Shown here: positions 1 to 7,879 of the stretch, in pieces
Layout of the letters: the number at the start of each line of letters is the position of its first letter
Position numbering within the stretch: the stretch's first letter is position 1
Origin: Fen-1258 sp041658245
Lineage (GTDB): Bacteria > Bacteroidota > Ignavibacteria > Ignavibacteriales > Melioribacteraceae
Length of the DNA: 38,758 nt
NCBI GenBank assembly: GCA_041658245.1
Contig: JBBAAM010000037.1
Location: forward strand, 1 to 38,758
Direction: 5' to 3'
Program-made: the position numbers and the translations under genes
Notes under the pieces: model-generated
What the model saw: only the letters and a program-made list of their open reading frames with translations
Told to the model about the DNA's origin: nothing
Database searches by the model: none

Positions 1-175
1 GTGCAATGTCCTTCTTGGGTCTTCTAAAAATCCGCTTTACATAATCATGAAGTTTTTTATATTCATCAGCGGAAGAAAATTCCTTATCATTTATTTCGAC
101 ACCGCCCATTTTTTTTATTTTGTTTTCTATTTCATTAATTGTTAAACTTTTCTTTTTCATCTCTTTAATTTCCAT
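1..175 (-). CDS. Partial small protein downstream of TumE-like toxin; candidate antitoxin
   Basis: The gene is cut by the left window edge, leaving about 58 N-terminal residues. The reading frame opens at an ATG at 175, 11 bases inside the end of the upstream toxin gene, or at a second in-frame ATG at 160. The visible protein is lysine-rich and probably helical, with segments such as LTINEIENKIKKMGG and DEYKKLHDYVKRIFRR. Overlap with a TumE-like toxin gene suggests the cognate antitoxin, which in the TumE/TumA type is an HTH protein. No HTH can be confirmed in the visible part, so the role is inferred from position only. Confidence 0.5.
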   Translation of the reverse strand, partial: MEIKEMKKKSLTINEIENKIKKMGGVEINDKEFSSADEYKKLHDYVKRIFRRPKKDIA

Positions 176-404
176 TATTTCCTAAAAAACTTTTGACAAA
201 ATCTTTGTAATTATTTTTAATCAAATCAATAGAAATTGTCAGTGCTTCTTTATTGGTAAGATAATCGAATTTGAGTATTTCAATTTTATTTCCATATTTG
301 TCCAACTTATCCATATGAGGATAGCCATGTGCGTTATCAAATCTGAGAACCTGCCCCCACTCATAAAATTTATATTCAAAATCCTTTAATTTAGTTTCAA
401 GCAC
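165..404 (-). CDS. TumE-like (DUF6516) toxin of a toxin-antitoxin pair
   Basis: A 79-residue protein containing RFDNAHGYPHMDKLDKYG, which resembles the core of DUF6516/TumE toxins, where a W/F-DN-x-H-x-PH signature is common. The C-terminal half (FDYLTNKEALTISIDLIKNN) fits the helical end of that family. Its stop overlaps the start of the next gene at the left edge, as expected for a translationally coupled toxin-antitoxin pair. TumE-type toxins are reported to arrest growth by acting on RNA; whether this copy is active cannot be seen. The family call rests on motif resemblance alone. Confidence 0.55.
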   Translation of the reverse strand: MLETKLKDFEYKFYEWGQVLRFDNAHGYPHMDKLDKYGNKIEILKFDYLTNKEALTISIDLIKNNYKDFVKSFLGNNGN

Positions 405-409
405 AACAA

Positions 410-813
410 CAAAATTAACAATTTTAGTAAGTTGTCAGTGGTCAGTACATCGTACTTTGTAATTCATACTTCTTAAATCGTACTTCATACTTCGTAAATC
501 ATACTTCGTACTTAGGGTTTGGATGTTTGTTTCTTTGCTAGCGCTCAGGAAAGTGATCGGTGATCGGTTGTCAGTCTAAAAAAATAAGAAATAAGAATTC
601 AGAAATAAGAAATAGGCAATGGGCATTAGTGATCAGTGGTCAGTATAAATGATAAATCGTAAATCATACTTCTTAAATCGTACTTCGTAAATCGTACTTA
701 GGGTTTGGATGTTTGGTCCCATGAAATAGTAAAAACCACATTTCACGGGACAGGTTGCATGAATGATTGTTCCTTCGCTTTGCTCAGGACAGGGATTAGT
801 AATCGGTTGTAGT
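410..813. repeat. Word-like dispersed repeat block
   Basis: About 400 bases without a gene, built from short recurring words: runs of CGTACTTC/CATACTTC/GTAAATC, GGGTTTGGATGTTTG, AAGAAATAAGAATTCAG, GTGATCGGTTGTCAGT, and the GC-richer GCTAGCGCTCAGGA (near 540) and CCTTCGCTTTGCTCAGGA (near 770). The same words recur at 4335-4624, 5590-5640, 6010-6095, 7482-7800 and 8230-8660, and inside three sugar genes. No ORF of note or RNA gene is visible. Confidence 0.8.
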
Positions 814-1221
814 TCATTTTGAACTTACCCAATTTTCAATCTCTAGATTCGCAATGCGACGAAACTCTTTTACATTATTTGTTACAAGAATTAAATTTCT
901 GCTCAAAGCCTGTGCGCCGATTAATAGATCCATCGCTCCAATCATTTTCCTTTTCTTTTCTAATTCAGACCTGATCTTTCCATAAATCCTAGCATCATTT
1001 TTATTAAAATCTATTATGATTAACGGTAGTAAAAATTCTTCCAAAGCAACAGTATTTTCATTAGGTCTAGAGCTTTTTGCGATTCCGTAATACATCTCCG
1101 CAACGGTAATATTTGAAACTGCTATAGTTTCTGGTTGAATTTTAGAAAAGCGTTTGATTACACTTTCCGGTTTGTTCTTTATTAAGTAAATACAAATATT
1201 CGTATCAAATAAATATTTCAG
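814..1221 (-). CDS. vapC: VapC-type PIN-domain ribonuclease toxin
   Basis: A 135-residue PIN-domain toxin if read from a CTG codon at 1221, giving an N-terminus (L)KYLFDTNICIYLI that aligns with the usual MKYLLDTN start of VapC proteins. The first ATG (1095) lies 42 codons downstream and would remove the first catalytic Asp and the Glu, so it is unlikely to be the true start. Metal-binding acidic residues are D6, E42 and D98 (AMDLLIGAQAL), followed by the LVTNNVKEF segment and a terminal IENW, all standard for VapC. The CTG overlaps the VapB stop as CTGA, like the common ATGA coupling of vapBC operons. The toxin cleaves RNA and is neutralised by VapB. Confidence 0.85.
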   Translation of the reverse strand: MKYLFDTNICIYLIKNKPESVIKRFSKIQPETIAVSNITVAEMYYGIAKSSRPNENTVALEEFLLPLIIIDFNKNDARIYGKIRSELEKKRKMIGAMDLLIGAQALSRNLILVTNNVKEFRRIANLEIENWVSSK

Positions 1222-1451
1222 ACAAAAATCTCCTCTCGTTTATCCGGATTGGTTTGATTCCGGTTAGTCAAAAAGTCAACACTAAATTTATCAAGACTAT
1301 TAATTAACAGATCCCATTTTACCTTTTTGGGGTAAAGAACCACTGCATCACCTACTTTTGTTATCATAACTTCATTACCTTTAAATCTATACGCTTTTGG
1401 TAACCGTACTGCCTGGCTTTTACCATTTTTAAACAATTTTGCTGTTTCCAT
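1218..1451 (-). CDS. vapB: VapB-type AbrB/MazE-fold antitoxin
   Basis: A 77-residue antitoxin. Residues 1-45 form the swapped-hairpin DNA-binding domain, with ETAKLFKNGKSQAVRLPKAY typical of VapB; residues 50-77 are the flexible tail expected to wrap the toxin. It lies directly upstream of vapC and shares the CTGA junction with it. VapB proteins usually autoregulate the operon with the toxin, so the operator is expected in the 139 bases between 1452 and 1590, where no certain site was identified. Confidence 0.88.
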   Translation of the reverse strand: METAKLFKNGKSQAVRLPKAYRFKGNEVMITKVGDAVVLYPKKVKWDLLINSLDKFSVDFLTNRNQTNPDKREEIFV

Positions 1452-1590
1452 TTTTGTCCTTATCTAATATATACTATAAATATATATCCTTATAATTTGA
1501 TTTCCAAATTTGTTTTACGCGAATATTGGTACTGCACTTTTTTCGAGAACCTGAGTTTTGTTTTATAACTTATTTAATTATGATCAGTAA

Positions 1591-2645
1591 TCATTGATGT
1601 TTTAAGAACCATTCGTATGTTTTTTTAATACCTTCTTCGAGATCAATTTTACTTCTCCATCCTAGCCCGTTTATTCTACTTACATCTAACAATTTTCTAG
1701 AGGTGCCGTCAGGTTTAGAAGTATCGAAAACAATTTCACCTTTAAAACCGACAATCTCGTTTATCATTTCAGCTAATTCTTTAATAGTCAAATCTACTCC
1801 AGTGCCGATATTAAGGTGTGTGATTCCTTGATCATAAATGTCCCTTGCTTCGACTTCGCTCAGTAAAAAAAAGAGAGAGTCTGCTAGGTCATCAATGTAT
1901 AAGAATTCGCGGCGAGGAGTGCCGGAGCCCCAGACGGTGACTGAAGGAAGAGTGAAGAGTGAATAGTTTGAGATCCTTCGCTAGCGCTCAGGACAGGGCT
2001 TGGTTGTTTGGTTGTTTGGATGTATGATTGATCCCTCATTCTTTTGCCGGACAGGTTGGATGAATGTTTACTCTCGTGAAATTTGCGGATGAGTGCCGGG
2101 AGGACGTGGGAAGTTTCGAGATCGAAATTATCATTAGTACCGTAAAGGTTTGTAGGCATTACGGAATAATAATTGCAGCTGTATTGTTTATAATAATTTT
2201 CGCAAAGTTTTATCCCAGCAATCTTTGCTATTGCATATGGTTCGTTTGTTTGTTCTAACGGTCCGGTTAATAAGTATTCTTCTTTTATTGGTTGGGGACA
2301 GTCACGTGGATAGATGCATGAGCTGCCGAGGAAGATCAGCTTCTCGACTGCGCTCGAAGCGGATGCATGGATTATATTTGATTGGATCATAAGGTTATCG
2401 TACAAGAACTCTGCGCGGTATGTATTGTTGGCAAGTATGCCGCCTACTTTGGCTGCAGCGATGATAACTATTTCGGGTTTTTCGGTTTCGAAAAATTGAT
2501 TCACTTTTTGTTGATTGCGGAGATCAAGTTCTTGAAGAGTTTTCAGAACAAGATTGTTATACCCCTCTGCTTTGAGTTTTCTCAAAATAGCGGATCCAAC
2601 TAAGCCGGTGTGACCGGCGATGTAGATTTTTGAGCTTTTATTCAT
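1591..2645 (-). pseudogene. fcl: GDP-L-fucose synthase, frameshifted by a repeat insertion
   Basis: GDP-4-keto-6-deoxy-mannose epimerase/reductase would make GDP-L-fucose from the product of the neighbouring gmd. The N-terminal 193 codons are intact: Rossmann motif AGHTGLVGSAI, FLGSSCIYP, and the YAIAK catalytic Tyr/Lys. After PALIRKFHESK (about 2067) comes about 125 bases of intergenic-type repeat containing the CCTTCGCTAGCGCTCAGGA word. The correct frame returns only from 1941 downwards, reading VTVWGSGTPRREF, YIDDLADSLFFLL, HLNIGTGVDLTIKELAE and the normal C-terminus ending at 1591. In the upstream frame the insert is translated and stops at 1884. A second word, CTTCGACTTCGCTCAG, lies near 1850 and appears to lengthen the protein slightly. 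The gene is probably inactive unless ribosomes shift frame or the assembly is wrong. Confidence 0.88.
1942..2066. repeat. Repeat-word insertion inside fcl
   Basis: About 125 bases interrupt the fcl coding sequence. They carry CCTTCGCTAGCGCTCAGGA, TTGGTTGTTTGGATG and GGACAGGTTGGATGAATG, the same words in the same style as the intergenic blocks (compare 740-790). The net length is not a multiple of three, so the downstream half of fcl falls out of frame. Confidence 0.8.
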
Positions 2646-3125
2646 GCTATGAAGTATAACTATTTATTATCAACTTTTCTCCGTAGGAAAGATCCGTCAG
2701 GAGGCTCGCCGGACAAGTGCCGGGAAAACCATGCCCAATATGATTGCGGGTAAACTTGAAAGAGAAGTATTCCCTTATCAAGTTCGGGATAAAACCCAGT
2801 TCAAGTCTGCAAATAACCCTATTAACTTTTCTCTTGAAAGAAAAGTTACAAAAGTTCAAGACTGCAAAAAAATCAGCTAAAATTTGATTCACTTCATTAC
2901 GGAAAATAAACTCCTCTCCCGATGATTTTCTAAATAATGAATTATTGAAATCGGGATCGTCAGACAGCATTTTCTGTTTAACATTTCATTCATTAAATTT
3001 CTTAACGCAATTTTTTTGAGGTCTATATAAAAATATTTTTGAACTAAATATTACACTGAAGCTAGACAACTTTTCGATTTCACTAAGAGTTCTGACTCAA
3101 AATTAAGTAAGCGGATTTTCACGGA
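2646..3125. other. Gene-free spacer with a 9-bp hairpin and REP-like fragments
   Basis: No believable gene is seen. A perfect inverted repeat AACTTTTCT / AGAAAAGTT with a 6-base loop lies at 2824-2847. At 2920-2962 CCCGAT and ATCGGG flank an AT-rich stretch, resembling part of the palindromic element at 36465-36604. An open frame of 107 codons across this spacer has no family features and consists of these repeat pieces. Confidence 0.5.
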
Positions 3126-4334
3126 TTAGAATCCTCTTTTGAGAGTTTTTTCGAGATCGGCTAACACCATTATTTTTACTAACTCCTCAAACTTCACTTT
3201 TGCTTTCCACCCAAGTTTTTGATTTGCTTTAGAGGGATCACCGATTAAAAGATCAACTTCCGTAGGGCGGTAGTAGGAAGGGTCAATGGAGACTAAAACA
3301 CATCCACGTTGTATGTTTGCATGGTTGATTGGATGTTTGGATGCATGTCCTTCGACAGGCTCAGGACGTGGTTCAATGTTTCCTTCGCTAGCGCTCAGGA
3401 CAGGCTTAGTTCTTGGTTGAGAGTTAGAATTCTTTTCTAACAAAGTACTAAGAACTTCAGCACTACGAACATTTTTTACTATACCTTTTTCATTCTCATC
3501 TTTTCCAGACCATTCGATTTCAATACCTAATTCTTTGAATGCCTCTTCACAGAATTCACGGATGGTGTGTGTTTCACCGGTTGCAAGAACAAAATCTTCC
3601 GGCTGATCTAATTGAAGCATTTTCCACATCCCCTCACAAAATTCGGGTGCATAACCCCAGTCACGTTTAGCATCGAGATTGCCGAGTGTCAGATTTTTTT
3701 GTAATCCGAGTAAAATTCTAACAGCGGCACGTGTAATTTTGCGTGTAACGAATGTCTCTCCTCTACGCGGAGATTCGTGGTTGAAGAGAATACCGTTTAC
3801 TGCAAAGAGGTTATAAGCTTCGCGGTAATTTTTTGTAATCCAGAAACCATAAAGCTTAGCCACTCCATAAGGAGAGCGTGGGTAAAAAGGGGTCTCTTCA
3901 TTTTGTGGTATCTGCTGTGCTTTTCCAAATAATTCAGAGGTAGACGCCTGATAGAATCTCGCCTGCCGCTCGATTCCAACTTCACGTATTGAATCCAAAA
4001 ACCTTAATGTACCAAGCGCATCGACTTGTGCTGTGTAGTCCGGAATTTCAAATGATACTTTGACATGTGATTGAGCTGCAAGGTTATAGATCTCGTCAGG
4101 CTCGATCTTTTCTAATAAGCGATTTAGATTACTAGTATCTACAACATCACCATAATGTAAAAAAAGTCTTTTACCCAAAATCTCGGGATTATTATATAGA
4201 TGATCAATTCTTCCGGTATTAAATGAACTGCTTCTTCTAATTATACCATGAACTTCATAATCTTTATCAAGTAAAATTTCAGTAAGATAACTTCCATCCT
4301 GGCCGGTAATTCCGGTGATGAGTGCTTTTTTCAT
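3126..4334 (-). CDS. gmd: GDP-mannose 4,6-dehydratase with an in-frame repeat insertion
   Basis: Converts GDP-D-mannose to GDP-4-keto-6-deoxy-D-mannose, the first step to GDP-L-fucose and related sugars. It is an extended short-chain dehydrogenase with the NADP-binding TGITGQDGSYL at residues 7-17, a YGVAK catalytic Tyr/Lys and the FNHESPRRGETFVTRK signature. At 402 residues it is about 55 longer than usual. The excess maps to residues 287-344, between GKDENEKGIV and CVLVSIDPSYYRPTEVDLL, and is translated repeat DNA (PVLSASEG, PRPEPVEG). The rest aligns normally to the C-terminus, so the enzyme may still fold with a surface loop just before the RPTEVDLL region. It lies upstream of the broken fcl, as in standard gmd-fcl operons. 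Confidence 0.93.
   Translation of the reverse strand: MKKALITGITGQDGSYLTEILLDKDYEVHGIIRRSSSFNTGRIDHLYNNPEILGKRLFLHYGDVVDTSNLNRLLEKIEPDEIYNLAAQSHVKVSFEIPDYTAQVDALGTLRFLDSIREVGIERQARFYQASTSELFGKAQQIPQNEETPFYPRSPYGVAKLYGFWITKNYREAYNLFAVNGILFNHESPRRGETFVTRKITRAAVRILLGLQKNLTLGNLDAKRDWGYAPEFCEGMWKMLQLDQPEDFVLATGETHTIREFCEEAFKELGIEIEWSGKDENEKGIVKNVRSAEVLSTLLEKNSNSQPRTKPVLSASEGNIEPRPEPVEGHASKHPINHANIQRGCVLVSIDPSYYRPTEVDLLIGDPSKANQKLGWKAKVKFEELVKIMVLADLEKTLKRGF
3303..3476. repeat. In-frame repeat-word insertion inside gmd
   Basis: A stretch of 174 bases (58 codons) made of the dispersed words, including CCTTCGACAGGCTCAGGA near 3350 and CCTTCGCTAGCGCTCAGGA near 3383, flanked by GTTTGGATG-type and GTTCTTGGTT-type words. 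It is open in the gmd frame and, read in the same phase as the fcl insertion, gives the identical peptide PVLSASEG. Confidence 0.8.
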
Positions 4335-4624
4335 GTTTGTTAGTTAGTTATAGGTGATTGGTTGTCAGTCTAAAAAAATAAGAAATAAGAATTCAGAAAT
4401 AAGAAATCAGAATTAGGCAATAGTGATCGGTTGTCAATTGTCAGTTGATAGTTGTCAGTATAAATGATTAATAGTGAATAATAAATCATGCCTAGCGGCA
4501 GACAAGTTGTAATTTGTAATTCAGACTTCGTAATTCGTAAATCGTACTTCATACATCGTACTTCGTAATTCATACTTCGTACTTAGGGTTTGATTGTTTG
4601 GATGATTGACTGATGGATGTTTGT
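4335..4624. repeat. Word-like dispersed repeat block
   Basis: Spacer made of AAGAAATAAGAATTCAG, GTGATCGGTTGTCA, CGTACTTCATAC and GGTTTGATTGTTTGGATG words, the same vocabulary as at 410-813 and 7482-8660. No gene is seen; the open frame crossing it merely translates the words. Confidence 0.8.
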
Positions 4625-5253
4625 TTATAGGATTTTCTGCAGTTCATTTTCAAAATGTTTTTGGATCATCTTCAATGATACATTATATCGCGGTTCTAAA
4701 TGATCAATATTCTCATCTTCTATATTATCTATGTATGTCATCTGCATAAAAAATATTTTTTTTGTCATACCGGGTATGTATTTAAGTGCAAATTCATATA
4801 TCTCATTAATACTGAACATATTTTTATTGAAAACATATAGATCGTAATAATCCCGAAATTTTGCTCTTAAAGTAAGAGCATTAACTATCATAGCACATAA
4901 TATATCCGTATCTGCAATAAAGATATTATTTTTTAGCAGCGACCGCTTAGACCGGAGGATATCCCAATCATTTGCAAATAAAGTTAGTTTTATACCATCA
5001 GCAAAAATATCTAGCAAATGACTACCGGAATTAACGATTTGAATCTGTCTATTCTTTGAAATTTTTTTTAATAAAAAGATCTGTTTCTGATGGTAGAGAT
5101 GCAGTCCAAGTAAAAAAATCGAGGTCTTCAGAAAGTCTATGATTCAGATAGTATGCAGCGGCGGCTTCCGCCTACAAAAGTAAAAGACTTTAATAGATCC
5201 AGATCAGAAATTTCATTAAATATGCCGGAAGTTTTATCCGTTAAGAAGTTCAT
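4625..5253 (-). pseudogene. AbiEii/AbiGii-type nucleotidyltransferase toxin, two frameshifts
   Basis: The gene starts at ATG 5253, 20 bases inside the upstream DUF6922-like gene, and reads MNFLTDKTSGIFNEISDLD up to KSFTFVGG. The frame then shifts by one base near 5160 and continues AAAAYYLNHRLSEDLDFFTW. It shifts again at an A-run near 5065 and continues QIQIVNSGSHLLDIFADGIKL to the end, including AKFRDYYDLY. GG-x(n)-HRLSEDLDFF followed by the R-x-KDxYDL-like region is typical of DUF1814 nucleotidyltransferase toxins of the AbiE kind. The shift beside the GG nucleotide-binding motif should abolish activity. The second shift lies in a homopolymer and could be a sequencing error; the first lies in a GC-rich stretch. 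Confidence 0.75.
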
Positions 5254-5536
5254 TTGTTTTCTCTGATCTTTTTTTAGAATATTTCTTTAGATATGTATCA
5301 ACAAATGTGCTATCCATTGAAATCCTAAAAATAAATTTTGCCAAAAAATGATTGAGTTTTCTTAATCTCTCGTCTGGAATAAGAACAGATTCCCAGATTT
5401 TTTTACAATTATCAATACCATATTTTTTTATTAATGAAATTAGCTCGTCATAATCGGAATACTTAAGGGTCTGCTCTATGATAATTTTTTCGTCTAACGG
5501 TTTTTTTGCGTATGACCAGTACAAGTTATTATTCAT
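5234..5536 (-). CDS. DUF6922-like protein, partner of the AbiEii-like gene
   Basis: A 100-residue protein with LYWSYAKKPLDEKIIIEQTLKYSD near the N-terminus and LISLIKKYGIDNCKKIW following. It resembles DUF6922 proteins, which commonly precede AbiEii-type nucleotidyltransferase genes and probably act as their antitoxin or regulator. Its stop overlaps the start of the nucleotidyltransferase by 20 bases, so the pair was translationally coupled. It remains intact although its partner is broken, as often happens when toxins decay first. The family assignment is from memory of the motif pattern. Confidence 0.6.
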   Translation of the reverse strand: MNNNLYWSYAKKPLDEKIIIEQTLKYSDYDELISLIKKYGIDNCKKIWESVLIPDERLRKLNHFLAKFIFRISMDSTFVDTYLKKYSKKRSEKTNELLNG

Positions 5537-5636
5537 GTTATCATTTAGAATTTGTACTTAAATGTATTATAAAATATTTCAACAATCTACTAGGCTTAAT
5601 GATGGTGCTTGGTTCGTTGTTCTTTGTGCTTGGTGC

Positions 5637-6001
5637 TTAGTTCTTGGTTTTAAGGTATTTGATGAAACCGCCGATTAAATTTTTTATTTTTATGGTGTAA
5701 TTCATTAGTTCTTCAAATTTATTATTATCAATGTAATTCTGATCGATAGAAACGTATAACAATGATTGGACTTCAGATGCTGAACGATAGGAATAATTAA
5801 GAAAATTTATGAATGATTTATTTGATCCGCTATCAAAGTCCTCGGCTATATTACTCATTATTGAAACATATGCTCTTTGTATTTGATCTTTCAAACCATA
5901 ATCGTGATAAAACTTAGTATTATTAGATAATTGATAAATCTGATTAACTATTTGTCTTGCTTCTATCCATGATTCAATTTGTGTAAACTATTTATTTTCA
6001 T
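5637..6001 (-). pseudogene. S23-type four-helix-bundle protein with N-terminal frameshift
   Basis: Residues from LKDQIQRAYVSIMSNIAEDF to the end match the four-helix-bundle family related to the 23S rRNA intervening-sequence protein (RA-x-S-I-x-NIAEG-type motif, then FLNYSYRSASEVQSLLY). The family start is seen at ATG 6001 behind a GAGGGG ribosome-binding site (MKINS). One base is missing in the T-run near 5985, after which the proper frame gives FTQIESWIEARQIVNQIYQL. The gene is either a recent pseudogene or carries a homopolymer assembly error; translation could also restart at TTG 5894. Family function is poorly known. Confidence 0.7.
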
Positions 6002-6009
6002 TTTCCCCT

Positions 6010-6095
6010 CTTATTTCTTTAGTTCTTGGTGCTTTGTTATGTGTTCTTAGTTTAACATCGAACTACGAACAACGAACTTCGTACTAAGAACCGAC
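6010..6095. repeat. Short repeat-word spacer
   Basis: AACGAACTTCGTACTAAGAA-type and GTTCTTGGTGCTTTG-type words between the S23 gene and the UDP-sugar dehydrogenase, matching the vocabulary near 8570-8660 on the opposite strand sense. Confidence 0.6.
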
Positions 6096-6098
6096 TTT

Positions 6099-7481
6099 TC
6101 ACGCCTTAATAATTTTGGAGGATTTTATTCCTTTTCTTTCAAAAACATTTCTAGAATCAATTATGAGTTTTGAATGTTGAGTTATGAGTTTATAGTTAAA
6201 AGCATCATGATCGGTGGAGAGGATAGCAATATCGTAAGAAGCTAGAGAACTAGAGGTAAGAGGTATAGATGAAAGCTCAAAGTTGTATTTACGCGTGTGA
6301 GGAAGTTTGGAAATAAAGGGATCGCTATAGTCAACTTCTGCACCCTTCTCCTGGAGAATTTCAATTAGCTTGAGAGCGGGTGATTCGCGCAGGTCATCTA
6401 TGTTTTTTTTATAACTCGCTCCAAGGATAAGAATTTTTGCGCCATTGATAGTTATTCTATTGTCATTAAGTAATTCAATTGTCTTTTGAACAACATAGTA
6501 TGGCATTTGAGTATTGATCTTTCCGGCGAGTTTAATAAATTTAGTTTCTACACCAAACTCTTTAGCTTTCCAAGATAAATAGAAAGGATCTATCGGAATG
6601 CAGTGCCCTCCTAAACCGGGTCCGGGATAAAATGCATGGAATCCGAACGGTTTTGTTTTAGCTGCTTCGATCACTTCCCAAACGTCAATTCCCATTTTGT
6701 CGAAAACAATTTTTAGCTCGTTCACCAATGCAATGTTGACCGATCTGTAAATATTCTCAAGCAGTTTTGCAGATTCAGCAACTTTACAGGAAGAGACGGG
6801 AATAACATGCATGATTGCTTGACTGTATAATGCACAAGATACTTTGAGACAATTGTGTGTTACTCCGCCAACTACTTTTGGGATTGTTGAAGTATTAAAT
6901 TCTTTATTACCGGGATCTTCACGTTCGGGAGAGAAAGCTAGGAAAAAGGTGTTGCCTACGGTGAACTTTTTTCTGTGATCAGTGATCGGTGATCGGTGAT
7001 CAGTGTTTTTAGAATTCTGACCACTGTGAGCATTAGCGAACAACGGAAGTAAAATCTCTTCTGTCGTTCCGGGATAGGTAGAAGATTCAAGTACGACTAA
7101 TTGTCCGGGACGTAAATACTCTGCAACTGATTTAGCGGAATTCTCAACAAATGAAATATCAGGTTCGTGTTTGTCATTCAATGGAGTAGGGACGCATATT
7201 AGTATGCAGTCGCAAAAGGTCAAACGTGAAAAGTCAAAGGTGGCTTCGAACTTGTTTCTGGATACTTGATACTTGATTCTGGATGAAGGGATGTGCTTAA
7301 TGTAAGATTTCCCTTTTGATAAAATCGGAATCTTATTTTCGTCAATATCGAATCCAATTACTTTAAATCCTTTTTCAGCAAATGTTAATGCTAAAGGTAG
7401 TCCAACATAACCGAGCCCGATAATACCGATGACGGCAGATTTGTTGTTGATTTTATTAAGCAAGCTTGATTTGTAAGACAT
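6099..7481 (-). CDS. UDP-sugar dehydrogenase (UDP-GlcNAc/ManNAc 6-dehydrogenase type)
   Basis: NAD-dependent two-step oxidation of a UDP-hexose(amine) to the uronic acid, supplying acidic residues for capsule or O-antigen. The Rossmann motif IGIIGLGYVGLPLAL lies at residues 18-32, the SPEREDPGN segment at 184-192 and the catalytic Cys at residue 294 in GPGLGGHCIPIDPFYL; a second nucleotide-binding domain occupies the C-terminal third (ILGASYKKNIDDLRESP). These features place it in the WbpA/TviB-like branch rather than in UDP-glucose dehydrogenases, though substrate is uncertain. The protein has 460 residues, about 25 more than usual. The excess at residues 149-172 (NTDHRSPITDHR) is translated GTGATCGGTGATC repeat, and RIKYQVSR at 68-75 also derives from a repeat word. 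Confidence 0.9.
   Translation of the reverse strand: MSYKSSLLNKINNKSAVIGIIGLGYVGLPLALTFAEKGFKVIGFDIDENKIPILSKGKSYIKHIPSSRIKYQVSRNKFEATFDFSRLTFCDCILICVPTPLNDKHEPDISFVENSAKSVAEYLRPGQLVVLESSTYPGTTEEILLPLFANAHSGQNSKNTDHRSPITDHRKKFTVGNTFFLAFSPEREDPGNKEFNTSTIPKVVGGVTHNCLKVSCALYSQAIMHVIPVSSCKVAESAKLLENIYRSVNIALVNELKIVFDKMGIDVWEVIEAAKTKPFGFHAFYPGPGLGGHCIPIDPFYLSWKAKEFGVETKFIKLAGKINTQMPYYVVQKTIELLNDNRITINGAKILILGASYKKNIDDLRESPALKLIEILQEKGAEVDYSDPFISKLPHTRKYNFELSSIPLTSSSLASYDIAILSTDHDAFNYKLITQHSKLIIDSRNVFERKGIKSSKIIKA
6966..7035. repeat. In-frame repeat-word insertion inside the UDP-sugar dehydrogenase
   Basis: GTGATCAGTGATCGGTGATC and flanking words match the GTGATCGGTTGTCAGT family in the spacers. 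They sit between the TYPGTTEEILLPLF helix and the TVGNTFFLAFSPER strand, a surface position in this family, and keep the reading frame open. A smaller patch (GGATACTTGATACTTGATTC) lies at 7257-7277. Confidence 0.75.
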
Positions 7482-7810
7482 AAAATATGTGATTGGTGAT
7501 TAGTTATTAGTGATTGGTTCTCTTTGTTTAATTGTTTGTTCTTTGTTCAATGTCCAAAGTTCGATGTTCAAGGTCTGTTTTTCATTAAACTTTGTACTTC
7601 GTAATTCATACTAACGCCATACTAGTTGTAAAATAAGAATACTGGGGTAAAAATACAGAAATAAGAATTCAGAAATAAGAATTCAGAAATAAGAATTAGG
7701 CAATAGTGACGAGTATTCTGCAGTCCAGTGCTTTTATCATTCTGCCTTCTCCTCTTTTGCATCTCACCAATCACTGATAACCAGATACAGCTCCGCTTAG
7801 TCACTCACAT
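7482..7810. repeat. Word-like dispersed repeat block
   Basis: Spacer upstream of the UDP-sugar dehydrogenase, built of GTGATTGGTGATTAGTTATT, TTGTTTAATTGTTTG, CGTAATTCATAC and three successive copies of an AGAAATAAGAATTC word at about 7657-7697. No gene or RNA is recognisable. Any promoter for the dehydrogenase must lie here. Confidence 0.75.
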
Positions 7811-7879
7811 ATAACTAAAAGAAATAGAAAAAAAGAGAATATATTTCATTAAAGACGTTAAAGAAGATTTATCTTGTTT

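Noticed and set aside
2647..2970. 107-codon minus-strand ORF between fcl and gmd
   Set aside because: No family features; it runs through a hairpin and REP-like fragments and has no convincing ribosome-binding site.
4370..4573. 67-codon minus-strand ORF
   Set aside because: It is only a translation of the repeat words in the spacer.
7622..7804. 60-codon minus-strand ORF
   Set aside because: Same reason: its C-terminal half translates the AGAAATAAGAATTC word repeats.
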